A stretch of 64,000 nt of DNA from Proteiniclasticum ruminis (GCF_900115135.1 NZ_FOVK01000001.1:248001-312000), one strand, 5' to 3'. Numbered from the stretch's first letter, positions 18,594-28,640 are shown. Notes: generated by a model from the letters alone, not told the origin. Program-made: numbers and translations.

Positions 18594-18690
18594 ATTAACC
18601 TCACTATTCTTTCGATCTTATGAAGATTGACTGCCTAAAGATTATACCATGGAGAAAAATTCTTCGGTATATTCATTTTAATGAATCTTA

Positions 18691-18732
18691 AAAAAAAGCA
18701 CAGAGCTGGTGGGAGAACCACCAGTTCTGTGT
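18691..18732 (-). terminator. Terminator of the Ca2+-ATPase gene
   Basis: Read on the minus strand, a stem of about 14 bp (ACAGAACTGGTGG with CCACCAGCTCTGT, one G-U pair) is followed by CTTTTTTTT just after the ATPase stop. Confidence 0.88.
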
Positions 18733-18746
18733 CTGAAAATGTATAA

Positions 18747-21407
18747 TCAGTCTTCTTTCATTCTCATAAAGATTTTGATGATCTCATTTGCAATTAATGG
18801 CAGTAGAGACAATCCAAATACAATGATCCAATCGTTCAAAGGCAGTGCATGCACTTTGAATGCATTTGCCAGGAAGGGGATTGTAATGACCCCAAACTGA
18901 AGCACTACACCAGCAATGATAGATAGAATCAGATACTTGTTTTTAAAGATGCCAACCTGGAAAATAGATTTTGTCTCGCTTCTCATAGTCAGGCTGTAGA
19001 AGAGCTGTGATGTCGCCAGTACGACGAAGGCCATGGTTCTTGCATAGACAATGACATCATCCGGTGCACTCATAGAGTCTTTTAAGGAAACACCTCTTTC
19101 AGCTAACCCTATGGTGAAAGCAAGTAAAGTCAGCGCACCAATGAGAAGACCACCGATGATGGCACGAACTCCAGCTCCTTGAGCGAAGAAGCTCTCCTTT
19201 GGATCTCTCGGTTTTTTCTTCATCACAGCATCATCTCCTGGATCTACCCCAAGGGAAATGGCTGGTAATGTATCTGTCACCAGATTCACCCAAAGAATCT
19301 GAGTAGGCAAGAGCGGAATCGCAAAGGAGAAGAGCACCGAAATGAAAATAGCAACTATTTCGCCAAGGTTACAGGAGAGCAGGAATATGACCGCTTTCTT
19401 GATATTGTTGTAAATATTTCTTCCTTCTTCAATGGCAGCCACAATGGTGGTGAAATTATCGTCTGTCAGGATCATATCCGCAGCGCCTTTGGATACGTCT
19501 GTGCCTGTAATTCCCATGGCTACACCGATGTCTGCATGCTTCAGGGAAGGGGCGTCGTTGACGCCGTCACCCGTCATGGATACAATATTTCCCTGGGCCT
19601 TATAGGCTTTCACGATTTTTACCTTGTGTTCAGGAGAAACTCTTGCAAAAACACGATACTCATTTATCTTCTTTGCAAACTCCTCATCACTGAGCTCATC
19701 AATCTCAGCACCTGTCATGGCCTGCTCAATACTCTCTGCAATGCCCAGCTCTTTGGCGATGGCCACAGCCGTATTCTTATGGTCTCCTGTGATCATCACA
19801 GAGGTGATTCCTGCACCATGGGCGGATGCAATGGAGTCTTTCACTTCAATACGGGGTGGATCAATCATTGCGACAAATCCGATTACTGTAAGGTTGTTCT
19901 CCATATCCTCTGGAGAGATTCTCTCTTCTGTATCTTTATAGGCTACCCCAAGTACTCTGAGCGCAGCATTGGACATTTCTTCTGAAGCTTTCATGATATT
20001 TCTTCTCATATCCTCTGTCAGTGGCTTTACTTCTCCACCGATGAGAATCTTATCTGAGATTTTAAGAATATTGTCAATGGCACCTTTTGTATGGACACGG
20101 TACCCTGATTCCTCCTCATTTAAAGTGGACATCAGTTTTCTGTCTGAATCGAAAGGTTTCTCATCGATTCTGGGATAAAGTCTGTTGAGTTCATCCTTCG
20201 TCATCCCATGCCGGTTTCCAAGAACAATCAGCGCGATTTCTGTGGGGTCACCGGTGGATTCCTGTTCGTTGGATGTGGCGTCACTGCAAAGAACAAAAGA
20301 TTTGATGAGCTCTTCCTGAGTCTCACTTTCCACTTCAATGGACTTCACATTGATATCCACATTTCTGATTTGATCATAAACATAATATTTCAAAACTGTC
20401 ATCTTATTTTGGGTTAGAGTACCAGTTTTATCGGAACAGATGATATTGACAGATCCCAGGGTTTCCACTGCAGGAAGTTTCTTGACAATGGCATTGATTT
20501 TACTCATTCTGGTGACACCCAAGGCTAAAACAATGGCTACAATGGCAGGAAGTCCTTCAGGAATTGCCGCTACTGCAAGACTGATGGATGTCAGCAGCAT
20601 ATCCAGAAGATCTCTGCCCTGGAAGAATCCAATGACAAACATCAGAATGGTGATGCCTAAGGCTAGCTTTCCCAGTGTTTTACCCAGTTCATCCATACGT
20701 TTTTGAAGGGGTGTCATACCATCCACCTCTTCGTTCAGGCTCTTAGCAATCTGACCCACCACAGTATCCATACCGGTTGAAACAACTACACCTTCTCCAC
20801 GGCCATAGGTGACCAGAGTAGACATGAACGCCATATTCGCCTGGTCTCCCAGCGGAATCTTATCTTCTTTGAACACTTTGTCAAAGAACTTGTCCGAAGG
20901 GACAGATTCTCCTGTCAGAGCTGATTCTTCAATCTGAAGGTTCGCACTGCTGATGAGACGAAGATCTGCTGGAACATAACGGCCAGCATCCAAAATGACA
21001 ATATCTCCAGGGACGATATCTGTTGAATTGATTTCTGTTGTCTCACCATTTCTTCTGACCAGGGAATGGGGGGTGGTTAGTTTATTCAGCGCCTCAATGG
21101 CTTTTTCCGCTTTGTTCTCCTGGATGACACCAATGGCTGCATTCAGAAAGACCACCGCAAGGATGATGACTGTATCGGCATACTCTCCTACAAATAATGT
21201 GACCACAGAAGCTGCCAGAAGCACATAGATCAGCGCGTCCTGAAGCTGTGAAAGAAAGAGCTGAAGAAGCGTTTTCTTTTTCTTCTCCTGTAGCTTGTTT
21301 TCGCCATATTTTTCTCTTCTTATCTGAACTTCCTCATTGCTGAGACCTTTAGAACCTTCAACCTGAAGTTCGGTTAAAGCTTCTTCTTGTGATTTCTGAA
21401 ACCACAT
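18747..21407 (-). CDS. Calcium-transporting P-type ATPase (P2A, SERCA/PMR1 type)
   Basis: This cation pump exports Ca2+ (possibly Mn2+) using ATP. It has 886 residues from the ATG at 21407, chosen because GAGAGGTG lies 7 nt upstream; the longer frame to 21446 has no RBS. Landmarks include TGES in the actuator domain, PEGLPA in membrane helix 4, the phosphorylation site DKTGTLT, and the hinge TGDGVNDAPSLKHADIG. About ten membrane helices are predicted, with the C-terminal cation-ATPase domain intact. It is a single-gene unit with its own terminator. Ca2+ versus Mn2+ preference is not determined. Confidence 0.94.
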   Translation of the reverse strand: MWFQKSQEEALTELQVEGSKGLSNEEVQIRREKYGENKLQEKKKKTLLQLFLSQLQDALIYVLLAASVVTLFVGEYADTVIILAVVFLNAAIGVIQENKAEKAIEALNKLTTPHSLVRRNGETTEINSTDIVPGDIVILDAGRYVPADLRLISSANLQIEESALTGESVPSDKFFDKVFKEDKIPLGDQANMAFMSTLVTYGRGEGVVVSTGMDTVVGQIAKSLNEEVDGMTPLQKRMDELGKTLGKLALGITILMFVIGFFQGRDLLDMLLTSISLAVAAIPEGLPAIVAIVLALGVTRMSKINAIVKKLPAVETLGSVNIICSDKTGTLTQNKMTVLKYYVYDQIRNVDINVKSIEVESETQEELIKSFVLCSDATSNEQESTGDPTEIALIVLGNRHGMTKDELNRLYPRIDEKPFDSDRKLMSTLNEEESGYRVHTKGAIDNILKISDKILIGGEVKPLTEDMRRNIMKASEEMSNAALRVLGVAYKDTEERISPEDMENNLTVIGFVAMIDPPRIEVKDSIASAHGAGITSVMITGDHKNTAVAIAKELGIAESIEQAMTGAEIDELSDEEFAKKINEYRVFARVSPEHKVKIVKAYKAQGNIVSMTGDGVNDAPSLKHADIGVAMGITGTDVSKGAADMILTDDNFTTIVAAIEEGRNIYNNIKKAVIFLLSCNLGEIVAIFISVLFSFAIPLLPTQILWVNLVTDTLPAISLGVDPGDDAVMKKKPRDPKESFFAQGAGVRAIIGGLLIGALTLLAFTIGLAERGVSLKDSMSAPDDVIVYARTMAFVVLATSQLFYSLTMRSETKSIFQVGIFKNKYLILSIIAGVVLQFGVITIPFLANAFKVHALPLNDWIIVFGLSLLPLIANEIIKIFMRMKED

Positions 21408-21489
21408 ATGCAACACCTCTCTTATATCTATTTTATAAAGTAACAATTATCTCTTTTATTATATTCCTCAAATGTTCAAACAGATGAAC

Positions 21490-23403
21490 TTACTCTAAAT
21501 GTTTTGTGAAAGTTCCATAGGCGGCATCTGATGGCATTCGGAGATCTCCTCGGGGAGAGAGAGAGATGCTGCCGACCTTTGGGCCATCGGGCATGGCTGA
21601 TCTTTTGAACTGTTGGGTATGAAAACGGCGGATGAAAATCTTCAGCCACTTTCTGATGCTTTCTTTGTCATAGGTTTCTTGGAAAGCATGTTCAGCCATA
21701 AAGAGAATCTTCTCAACTCCTGCACCGTATTTCATGAAATGATAGAGGAAAAAATCATGGAGCTCGTAAGGACCTACAAGATCCTCCGTTTTCTGCAGCA
21801 GTTCATCCTGATCTCCTTTGGGAAGAAGCTCGGGACTGACAGGGGTCTCCAGAATGTCTTTCAGTATCCTGGACAGTTCTCCATGAAACTCCACTTCATA
21901 GAAGTATTTCACCAAATAACGGACCAGTGTCTTTGGAATAGAACCGTTCACACTGTACATGGACATCTGGTCACCATTGTAGGTGCACCAGCCAAGGGCA
22001 AGTTCTGACAAATCCCCAGTACCGATGACAATGCCACCTTCTTTGTTGGCGATGTCCATCAGAATCTGCGTTCTTTCTCTTGCTTGGACATTTTCATAGG
22101 TTGCATCATGAACCGAAGGATCGTGTCCGATATCCTCAAAATGCTGAAGGGAGGCTTTCACGATGCTGATTTCCCGTAGGTCAGTACCCAACTCCCGGCA
22201 AAGAGAAAGCGCGTTCTGATATGTTCTGTCTGTAGTGCCAAATCCCGGCATGGTCACCGTGATGATGTTTTTTAAAGGCAGATTCATCACCTGATAGGCT
22301 TTCACAATCACAAGGAGAGCTAGGGTAGAGTCCAGTCCACCGGATATACCTAGCACTGTTTTGTCAAGCCCCACATGCTTCAGTCTTTTAATGAGACCAT
22401 GGCTTTGTATCGCAAGAATTTCTTTGGCCCGTTCTATCCGTTCTGATTCAGCTTTGGGCACAAAAGGATGGGGATCAATCTCTCTGTCAAAATTCTTTAT
22501 GGGTGTTTGCTTCTGAGAAAAACGGACTCTATGAGCCTCCTGAGAAGCCTGATGGGCTTCTCTTTGAAAGGTGGTGTTCTTCAGACGTTCTCCACGGATT
22601 CTGCTCACATCAATAAAGGCTTCCAGCAGGTCACTTTCAAAGGAAAATCGTTTATTCTCCTTTAGGAGGGTTCCATACTCACTAATGAGAAGATGCCCGG
22701 AAAATACCAGGTCTGTTGTGGACTCATTGGGTCCAGAAGACGCATATAAATAGGCTCCGAGGTTTTTGGCGCTGGTCAGGTTCACTAGGCTTCGGCGAAA
22801 CTCTTTTTTCCCGACCAGTTCATTGGATGCAGACAGATTGAACATAAGCTCTGCCCCCTGGAGGGAAAGACTTGCGGAAGGTGGAATCGCCGCAAACAGA
22901 TCTTCACAGATCTCCACACCGAAAGTGAAAGCATCGCTTTCAAAAATAAGATGTCCAAAAGGCACTGCACCAAATCCGTTCAGATAAATCTCGTTTCCGT
23001 GGCTCTTTTCATAAGCAGTAAACCATCTGCTCTCATAAAACTCATTGTAATTTGGCAAATGCTGCTTCGGCACAACCCCCAGCACTTTCCCCTGATGGAG
23101 GACAGCCCCGGTATTGTAGAGGCGGTTTCTGTGACGAAGGGGGAGTCCAACCACAAGGATCAGATCCAGTTCTTTCGTTTCCTCCGCAATGAGACGAAGC
23201 GCTTCTTCTGAAGCATTCAATAAATCTTCCGTAAAAAAGAGATCTGCTGGCGTATATCCCGTTAAGGAGAGTTCTGGAAAAAGAACAGCTCTCACATCTT
23301 CTGAAAGCCTGTTTCGCACAACATGCAGAATCTCCTTCGTGTTATAGGTCACATCTGCTACCCGAAGCTCAGGTGAAACGGCCGCAGCTTTAATATAATT
23401 CAT
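21490..23403 (-). CDS. nadE: Glutamine-dependent NAD+ synthetase
   Basis: This 637-residue two-domain enzyme amidates NaAD to NAD+. The N-terminal nitrilase-type glutaminase (about 1-290) has the catalytic triad E44 (FPELSLTG), K113 (VVPKQHLPNY) and C166 (GVEICEDL). The C-terminal synthetase (about 330-637) has the PP-loop GISGGLDST. The glutaminase domain lets it use Gln instead of ammonia. GTGAGGG lies just before the ATG. A TATAAT read on the minus strand near 23453-23458 is a plausible -10. It is divergent from the purine operon. Confidence 0.95.
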   Translation of the reverse strand: MNYIKAAAVSPELRVADVTYNTKEILHVVRNRLSEDVRAVLFPELSLTGYTPADLFFTEDLLNASEEALRLIAEETKELDLILVVGLPLRHRNRLYNTGAVLHQGKVLGVVPKQHLPNYNEFYESRWFTAYEKSHGNEIYLNGFGAVPFGHLIFESDAFTFGVEICEDLFAAIPPSASLSLQGAELMFNLSASNELVGKKEFRRSLVNLTSAKNLGAYLYASSGPNESTTDLVFSGHLLISEYGTLLKENKRFSFESDLLEAFIDVSRIRGERLKNTTFQREAHQASQEAHRVRFSQKQTPIKNFDREIDPHPFVPKAESERIERAKEILAIQSHGLIKRLKHVGLDKTVLGISGGLDSTLALLVIVKAYQVMNLPLKNIITVTMPGFGTTDRTYQNALSLCRELGTDLREISIVKASLQHFEDIGHDPSVHDATYENVQARERTQILMDIANKEGGIVIGTGDLSELALGWCTYNGDQMSMYSVNGSIPKTLVRYLVKYFYEVEFHGELSRILKDILETPVSPELLPKGDQDELLQKTEDLVGPYELHDFFLYHFMKYGAGVEKILFMAEHAFQETYDKESIRKWLKIFIRRFHTQQFKRSAMPDGPKVGSISLSPRGDLRMPSDAAYGTFTKHLE

Positions 23404-23476
23404 ACAATTCCCTCACAATCTGTCTATAATCTTGGGTTCTTTGAAATTAACCATATTATACCACCTACGGTTCATC

Positions 23477-23515
23477 CTTGAAACAGCAGGGGAAGGCGGG
23501 GTCTTGAAACAGCAG
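23477..23515 (+). repeat. Two 13-bp direct repeats (CTTGAAACAGCAG)
   Basis: Identical copies lie at 23477-23489 and 23503-23515, spaced 26 bp start to start (about 2.5 helical turns). They sit between the nadE start and the purL operator-like dyad. Function is unknown. Confidence 0.6.
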
Positions 23516-23600
23516 CAGTACTTTCATAAAAAGGTTCCTTCGCTCAACTCTCCACAAGAACTTTCGTCCTCTCTGCACAAACACATAAATCTCTTAATGT

Positions 23601-23630
23601 TTTATAGTTCGTATCTGTACGAATTATAAA
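23601..23630. promoter_or_regulatory. 30-bp dyad upstream of the purine operon, candidate operator
   Basis: The arms TTTATAGTTCGTA and TACGAATTATAAA pair 12 of 13 positions around TCTG. The dyad ends 20 bp upstream of the -35 box. The half-site ACGAACTAT resembles the Bacillus PurBox core (CGAAC) but is arranged outward rather than inward, so assignment to PurR is uncertain. Confidence 0.55.
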
Positions 23631-23650
23631 AAGAAAAACATCAAAAAATA

Positions 23651-23678
23651 TTGACTAATCCATGTACAATGTTATTAT
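23651..23678 (+). promoter_or_regulatory. Sigma-A promoter of the purine operon
   Basis: TTGACT (23651) and TATTAT (23673) are separated by 16 bp. They lie 28 bp before the purL start codon, which has CGGAGG upstream. The leader is too short for a riboswitch. Confidence 0.7.
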
Positions 23679-23705
23679 TTACCTATAAATCGTTCGGAGG
23701 TTGTC

Positions 23706-26700
23706 ATGGAAATTATAAGAAATGTTTTTGTGGAAAAGAGATTGGGCTTTCAGCAGGATGCTGAAGCGCTGAAAAATGAACTGAATGAAATGCTGGGTTT
23801 CAATCTGTTGCCAAGGGTTCTTCATCTGTATCAGGTGAGAGGACTTCAGGACGAACATATGAACGCCCTAAAGAACACGGTTTTTAGTGATCCGCAGATT
23901 GATGTGGTCCACGAAGAACCTTTTTCATTTTTAGATGAACCACATTTTCTGCTTGAACTGCTTCCAGGACAGTATGATCAGAGAGCAGAAGCTGTAAAAG
24001 AGTGCATCCTGCTTACCCTGGGTCTTTCTGATATTGAGGTCCGTTACAAAACCCTTTATGTGATACCCGAGGCAACATCGGAAATGCTGGATGAGATCAG
24101 AAGCTACTTGCTCAATCCTGTGGAAATGAGAGAAGGGATGATTGAAGCGAACTTCACACAATTTCCTGAAAAGCCTCTACTTGTGGAGACGAAGAAAGGC
24201 TTCACAAAGCTTGATCTTGGTTCACTGGAAAAATTCCAGAAGGAGCATCAGCTTGCCATGACCGTGGAAGATCTTGCTCTTATACAAACCTACTTTACCG
24301 AAGAAAAGCGTGATCCTTCCATCACTGAACTGAAGGTGCTGGACACCTATTGGTCCGATCACTGCAGACATACCACATTTCTTACAGAAATCAAAAACAT
24401 CAGATTCAGCGAGGATGCAAGGAAAGAAAAAGAGAGCTATGAACGGTATCTTGAAATCAAAGGGATTCTGGGCAGAGATCATAAACCTGTCACTCTGATG
24501 GATTTGGCAACGGTTGGGGCTAGATTCCTGAAAAAAACCGGAAAGGTCCAGGATCTAGATGAATCGGAGGAAATCAATGCCTGCAGTATCGAGAGAACCG
24601 TCAGAACTACAGATGGGCTGAAGGAAGCGCTCATCATGTTCAAAAACGAAACCCATAACCACCCCACAGAAATCGAGCCTTTTGGCGGAGCCGCCACTTG
24701 TCTGGGCGGAGCCATCAGAGACCCGCTCAGCGGAAGAACCTACGTGTATCAGGGTATGAGAATCACGGGTGCTGCTGATCCCAGAAAATCCATAACACAG
24801 ACCAGGAAAGGGAAGCTTCCTCAGCGGACCATTACGAAAGGTGCGGCTAAAGGATTCTCCTCCTACGGAAATCAGATTGGACTTACTACTGGATTTGTAG
24901 AAGAGATCTATCACCCTGGATATGAGGCGAAACGAATGGAAACCGGTGCTGTCATCGCAGCAAATCTGAAGGAAAACGTCATACGGAAGACACCTGTCCC
25001 AGGAGATCTGATCCTGCTTCTTGGTGGCAGGACGGGCAGGGATGGCATTGGTGGCGCAACAGGCTCTTCCAAGGAGCATGACGAGAACTCCGTGGAAATC
25101 TCCGGACAGGAAGTACAAAAAGGAAACGCTGTCGAGGAACGAAAACTCCAAAGACTCTTCCGAAGGGAAGACCTGACAAAATGCATCAAAAAGTCCAATG
25201 ACTTTGGTGCAGGTGGGGTTTCAGTAGCCATCGGCGAGCTTGCACCCTCCCTTAAGATCTATCTCCACCGGGTACCTAAGAAATATCAGGGACTGGATCC
25301 TACTGAAATTGCCATTTCAGAATCCCAAGAAAGAATGGCCGTTGTCATCTGTAAAGAGGATTTGGACTTTGTAAAGAAAATCTGCCAAGAAGAAAATGTG
25401 GAAGCTACTTTTGTGGCAGAAGTGACAGATACAGGATATATGGAAATGTATTATGGAGATCAGATTGTGGTCCGGCTGAAGCGGTCATTTCTTGATACCA
25501 ACGGGGCCCATCAGGAGACAGACGTTTTCGTGGAAGCGGGTAGACTCTCTGAGGATGTGCCAGCTGATAAACTACCATCGAAAGAAACAGTGCTCAGTAT
25601 GCTGCGACAGCTGAACAACGCCTCCCAGAAAGGGCTCCTGGAAAATTTTGACACCACCATCGGAAGAGGCACCCTCCTGCTCCCGTACGGGGGACTGTAT
25701 CAGGACACCAAAAGCCCCGGTATGGCTGCGGTGATCCCGCTGAAAAATTTGACCACTTTAGATGCTTCTCTCATGACCTATGGGTTTGACCCGGAAGCAA
25801 CAGACCGCGCACCTTATGAAGGTGCCTATGAGGCTGTGGTGGAAAGCATCGCCAAAATCGTTGCCATGGGGGGAGATCTCACCGGCATCCGGCTGAGTTT
25901 TCAGGAATACTTCCGCAAACTGGGCACCGATGAGCGCAACTGGGGAAAGCCATTTTCCGCACTCCTTGGAGCACTTCAAGCGCAGCTGGATTTTGAGGTG
26001 CCTGCAATTGGCGGCAAAGACTCCATGTCCGGCAGTTTTGAAGAGATTCATGTACCAAACACCCTGATTTCCTTTGCTGTACAGACCGCAGAAAAAGAGA
26101 AGATTCTTGTGAATACAATGAAAGGTGGAAAGACCAGCCTCCTGATGCTGCGAACGGAAAGAAACAATGGGATGTATGAAAAAACTTCATTCAAAGAAAA
26201 TGCAGCTTTTCTGAAGACCTTGACAGAACAGGGGAAAATCATATCTATTGATACATTGAAGAGAGGACTCTTCCCCACAGCGCTGAATATGGCTCTGGGC
26301 AACAGAGTGGGCATGGAGCTCACAAGAATCCCCAGTGGCTGGGCTGAAAAAGATCCTGGAAGCTTTCTCCTGGAAGTGGCCTATGAAGATGTGTGCGGGA
26401 TTCTGAAAGAAGGTCAGGACCATTCACTGCTTGTGGTTGGAAAAACCAGCTCCTCTCACGGTATTCAGTATGGCAAAGAGTTCATTTCCTATGAGGAAGT
26501 GCTTACCCATCTGGAATCACCACTGAAAAATGTTTTCCCTTCTTATCAGAAAGAAGGAGAGAACCTTCCTTTAGTGGTTTCCCCTAAGACTCCAGAAAGA
26601 TATCAAGGAAAACAGACAGACAAACCCAAAGTGCTCATTCCTGTTTTTTTCGGCACCAACTGTGAGCTGGACTTGGAGTTCGCCTTCAGAAAAGAAGGCG

Positions 26701-27419
26701 CGGATGTGCATTCTTTTGTTCTTCCCAGTGGAAAAGATGCCCTGGAGAACGGGCTTAAAACCCTGGCGGATAAAATAGACGGGTGCCAGATTCTGATGCT
26801 GGCTGGCGGATTCAGTGCAGCGGACGAACCAGAGGGTTCAGGAAAATACATCGCGAATGTGCTCAGGAGCACACCAGTGAAAGAAGCGGTGGAAAGGCTC
26901 TTAAACGAGAGGGACGGGCTGATTCTTGGCATCTGCAACGGCTTCCAAGGTCTCGTGAAATCAGGTCTTCTGCCCTATGGCAGAATCATCAGTCCGAAAG
27001 AAGATATGCCGATTCTCACATACAATACCGCTGGAAAACACATGTCCAGACTGATAAAAACCAAAGTGGTCTCCAAAAATACTCCATGGATGCAGTATTG
27101 TGCACTGGGTGATGTCCATGATGTACCAGTCTCTCATGGAGAGGGGAGATTTGCAGCGACTCCTGAGATGCTCGAAACACTTCTTGAGAATGGACAGATC
27201 ATCACGCAGTATGTGGATCTTCAACATAACATCACCATGGAAGCTCCCTTTAACCCCAACGGGTCCATGTATGCCATCGAAGGAATCGCCTCCAAGGATG
27301 GACGTGTTTTCGGAAAAATGGGTCATACAGAGCGTTATCAGGATGGACTATACAAAAACTACACTGGATCTTATTATGAAGATTTTTTCAAAGCCGGTGT
27401 GGATTACTTCAAAAAATAA
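23706..27419 (+). CDS. purL: Phosphoribosylformylglycinamidine synthase, single-chain form
   Basis: This is the fourth step of IMP synthesis: FGAR plus Gln and ATP to FGAM. At 1237 residues it is the large fused form, with an N-terminal PurS-like domain (about 1-150), a linker, two AIRS-like ATP domains (about 200-970) and a C-terminal class I glutaminase. Visible motifs include HNHPTEIEPFGGAATC in the first AIRS half, the glutaminase nucleophile C1077 (GICNGFQ) and H1144 (SHGEGRF). Many Firmicutes split this into PurS/PurQ/PurL; here one chain does it all. It is the first gene of an eight-gene purine operon. Confidence 0.97.
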   Translation: MEIIRNVFVEKRLGFQQDAEALKNELNEMLGFNLLPRVLHLYQVRGLQDEHMNALKNTVFSDPQIDVVHEEPFSFLDEPHFLLELLPGQYDQRAEAVKECILLTLGLSDIEVRYKTLYVIPEATSEMLDEIRSYLLNPVEMREGMIEANFTQFPEKPLLVETKKGFTKLDLGSLEKFQKEHQLAMTVEDLALIQTYFTEEKRDPSITELKVLDTYWSDHCRHTTFLTEIKNIRFSEDARKEKESYERYLEIKGILGRDHKPVTLMDLATVGARFLKKTGKVQDLDESEEINACSIERTVRTTDGLKEALIMFKNETHNHPTEIEPFGGAATCLGGAIRDPLSGRTYVYQGMRITGAADPRKSITQTRKGKLPQRTITKGAAKGFSSYGNQIGLTTGFVEEIYHPGYEAKRMETGAVIAANLKENVIRKTPVPGDLILLLGGRTGRDGIGGATGSSKEHDENSVEISGQEVQKGNAVEERKLQRLFRREDLTKCIKKSNDFGAGGVSVAIGELAPSLKIYLHRVPKKYQGLDPTEIAISESQERMAVVICKEDLDFVKKICQEENVEATFVAEVTDTGYMEMYYGDQIVVRLKRSFLDTNGAHQETDVFVEAGRLSEDVPADKLPSKETVLSMLRQLNNASQKGLLENFDTTIGRGTLLLPYGGLYQDTKSPGMAAVIPLKNLTTLDASLMTYGFDPEATDRAPYEGAYEAVVESIAKIVAMGGDLTGIRLSFQEYFRKLGTDERNWGKPFSALLGALQAQLDFEVPAIGGKDSMSGSFEEIHVPNTLISFAVQTAEKEKILVNTMKGGKTSLLMLRTERNNGMYEKTSFKENAAFLKTLTEQGKIISIDTLKRGLFPTALNMALGNRVGMELTRIPSGWAEKDPGSFLLEVAYEDVCGILKEGQDHSLLVVGKTSSSHGIQYGKEFISYEEVLTHLESPLKNVFPSYQKEGENLPLVVSPKTPERYQGKQTDKPKVLIPVFFGTNCELDLEFAFRKEGADVHSFVLPSGKDALENGLKTLADKIDGCQILMLAGGFSAADEPEGSGKYIANVLRSTPVKEAVERLLNERDGLILGICNGFQGLVKSGLLPYGRIISPKEDMPILTYNTAGKHMSRLIKTKVVSKNTPWMQYCALGDVHDVPVSHGEGRFAATPEMLETLLENGQIITQYVDLQHNITMEAPFNPNGSMYAIEGIASKDGRVFGKMGHTERYQDGLYKNYTGSYYEDFFKAGVDYFKK

Positions 27420-27454
27420 AACATGTTCAAATATAGATACATTAGGAGGTTCTT

Positions 27455-27937
27455 ATGAAAGTACTTATTCTATTCGGAAGTCCCAACGATCAGACCATCA
27501 TGAAAAAAGCAAAAGATCTGCTGGATCAGTTTGGTGTGCACAATGAGTCCTATGCCATTTCAGCACACCGCGCTCCTGAACTGCTGGCAGAGGTTCTCCA
27601 AAAAAAGGAGGACGAGGGCTTTGAAATCATCATTGCAGGAGCAGGTCTTGCCGCTCATCTTCCCGGCGTTGTCGCCTCAAAGACTGCTCTGCCAGTCATA
27701 GGTGTTCCCCTCAACGGGGCTTTGGAAGGACTGGATGCTCTGTTATCCATCGTTCAGATGCCTAAAGAAATTCCAGTGGCCACCGTGGGGATCAATAATT
27801 CATTTAACGCTGCCATGCTGGCTGTGGAGATCCTCTCCATCAAATATCCGGAACTGAAAGAAAAACTGAAAGCATACCGAGAGACCATGAAAGAAACTAT
27901 AAGAAAGAATAACGCAATGGAGGTAATGTATTCATGA
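27455..27937 (+). CDS. purE: N5-carboxyaminoimidazole ribonucleotide mutase
   Basis: This enzyme converts N5-CAIR to CAIR. The 160-residue sequence is class I by its SAHRAP motif, [11 protein letters not shown] and SIVQMP; class II AIR carboxylases carry SAHK instead. The usual GSxSD at the N-terminus reads GSPND. Class I enzymes normally need PurK to make N5-CAIR, but no purK is in this operon, so it must lie elsewhere or be bypassed. AGGAGG precedes the ATG. It overlaps purC by 4 bp. Confidence 0.94.
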   Translation: MKVLILFGSPNDQTIMKKAKDLLDQFGVHNESYAISAHRAPELLAEVLQKKEDEGFEIIIAGAGLAAHLPGVVASKTALPVIGVPLNGALEGLDALLSIVQMPKEIPVATVGINNSFNAAMLAVEILSIKYPELKEKLKAYRETMKETIRKNNAMEVMYS

Positions 27938-28635
27938 ATAAGCTATATGAAGGAAAAGCAAAAATCATTTACAGCACAGAAAAGGAGAACGAAGTCATTG
28001 TCTACTATAAGGACGATGCCACTGCATTCAACGGCGAAAAAAAAGGCAGCATCTCTGACAAAGGTGTCATGAACAACGAGATCTCATCCATGATCTACAC
28101 ATATCTTGAAGAAAATGGCATTAAAACACATTTCATTGAGAAGCTTTCTGAAAGAGAGCAGAGGGTGAAAAAAGTTTCCATCGTCCCCCTCGAAGTGATT
28201 GTAAGAAACGTAGCGGCAGGATCTTTTTCAAAAAGACTTGGAGTAGAAGAGGGCAGTGCACTGAACACAACTATTTTTGAAATCTGTTATAAGAATGACG
28301 ACTTCGGTGATCCTCTCATCAATGACACCCATGCGGTGGCTCTTGGTCTGTCCACCTTCGAAGAGCTGAAAGAGATTTATAATGCCACAGCAAAAATCAA
28401 TGTGCTTCTGAAGTCTTTCTTCCAGAAATTAGGTCTGATCCTTGTGGATTTCAAGCTGGAGTTCGGAAAAGATCAGGAGGGAACTCTCCTGCTGGCAGAT
28501 GAAATAAGCCCGGACACTTGCAGACTCTGGGATGAAGTAACCCTGGAAAAAATGGACAAAGACCGTTTCAGAAGAAATCTTGATAATGTGAAGGGCGCAT
28601 ACGAAGAAGTTGTGTCCCGTATGAAAAGAGGATAA
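27934..28635 (+). CDS. purC: SAICAR synthase
   Basis: Phosphoribosylaminoimidazole-succinocarboxamide synthase joins CAIR with aspartate using ATP. It has 233 residues, the usual bacterial length. Family segments [26 protein letters not shown] and [14 protein letters not shown] are all present. It starts inside the last codons of purE (ATGA-type overlap) and is followed by purF after 5 bp. Confidence 0.97.
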   Translation: MNKLYEGKAKIIYSTEKENEVIVYYKDDATAFNGEKKGSISDKGVMNNEISSMIYTYLEENGIKTHFIEKLSEREQRVKKVSIVPLEVIVRNVAAGSFSKRLGVEEGSALNTTIFEICYKNDDFGDPLINDTHAVALGLSTFEELKEIYNATAKINVLLKSFFQKLGLILVDFKLEFGKDQEGTLLLADEISPDTCRLWDEVTLEKMDKDRFRRNLDNVKGAYEEVVSRMKRG

Positions 28636-28640
28636 AAAGC

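Larger units (their letters stand above)
23404..23705. other. Divergent nadE-purL intergenic region
   Basis: These 302 bp hold a probable nadE -10 box (minus strand, 23453-23458), two 13-bp direct repeats, a 30-bp dyad and the purL promoter, each listed separately. No purine riboswitch fold and no credible small gene is seen. A short frame at 23432-23629 has no RBS. Confidence 0.6.

Noticed and set aside
23432-23629. 65-residue frame in the nadE-purL gap
   Set aside because: It has no RBS and runs across the direct repeats and the operator-like dyad.
23640-23705. Possible purine riboswitch before purL
   Set aside because: The leader after the -10 box is only about 20 nt and lacks the conserved purine aptamer core.
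24555-25151. 198-residue minus-strand frame inside purL
   Set aside because: It is antisense to the catalytic AIRS domain of PurL; no RBS or family match.
27455-27937. PurE as a class II AIR carboxylase (which would explain the missing purK)
   Set aside because: The sequence carries class I signatures (SAHR, SIVQMP) and not the class II SAHK region.
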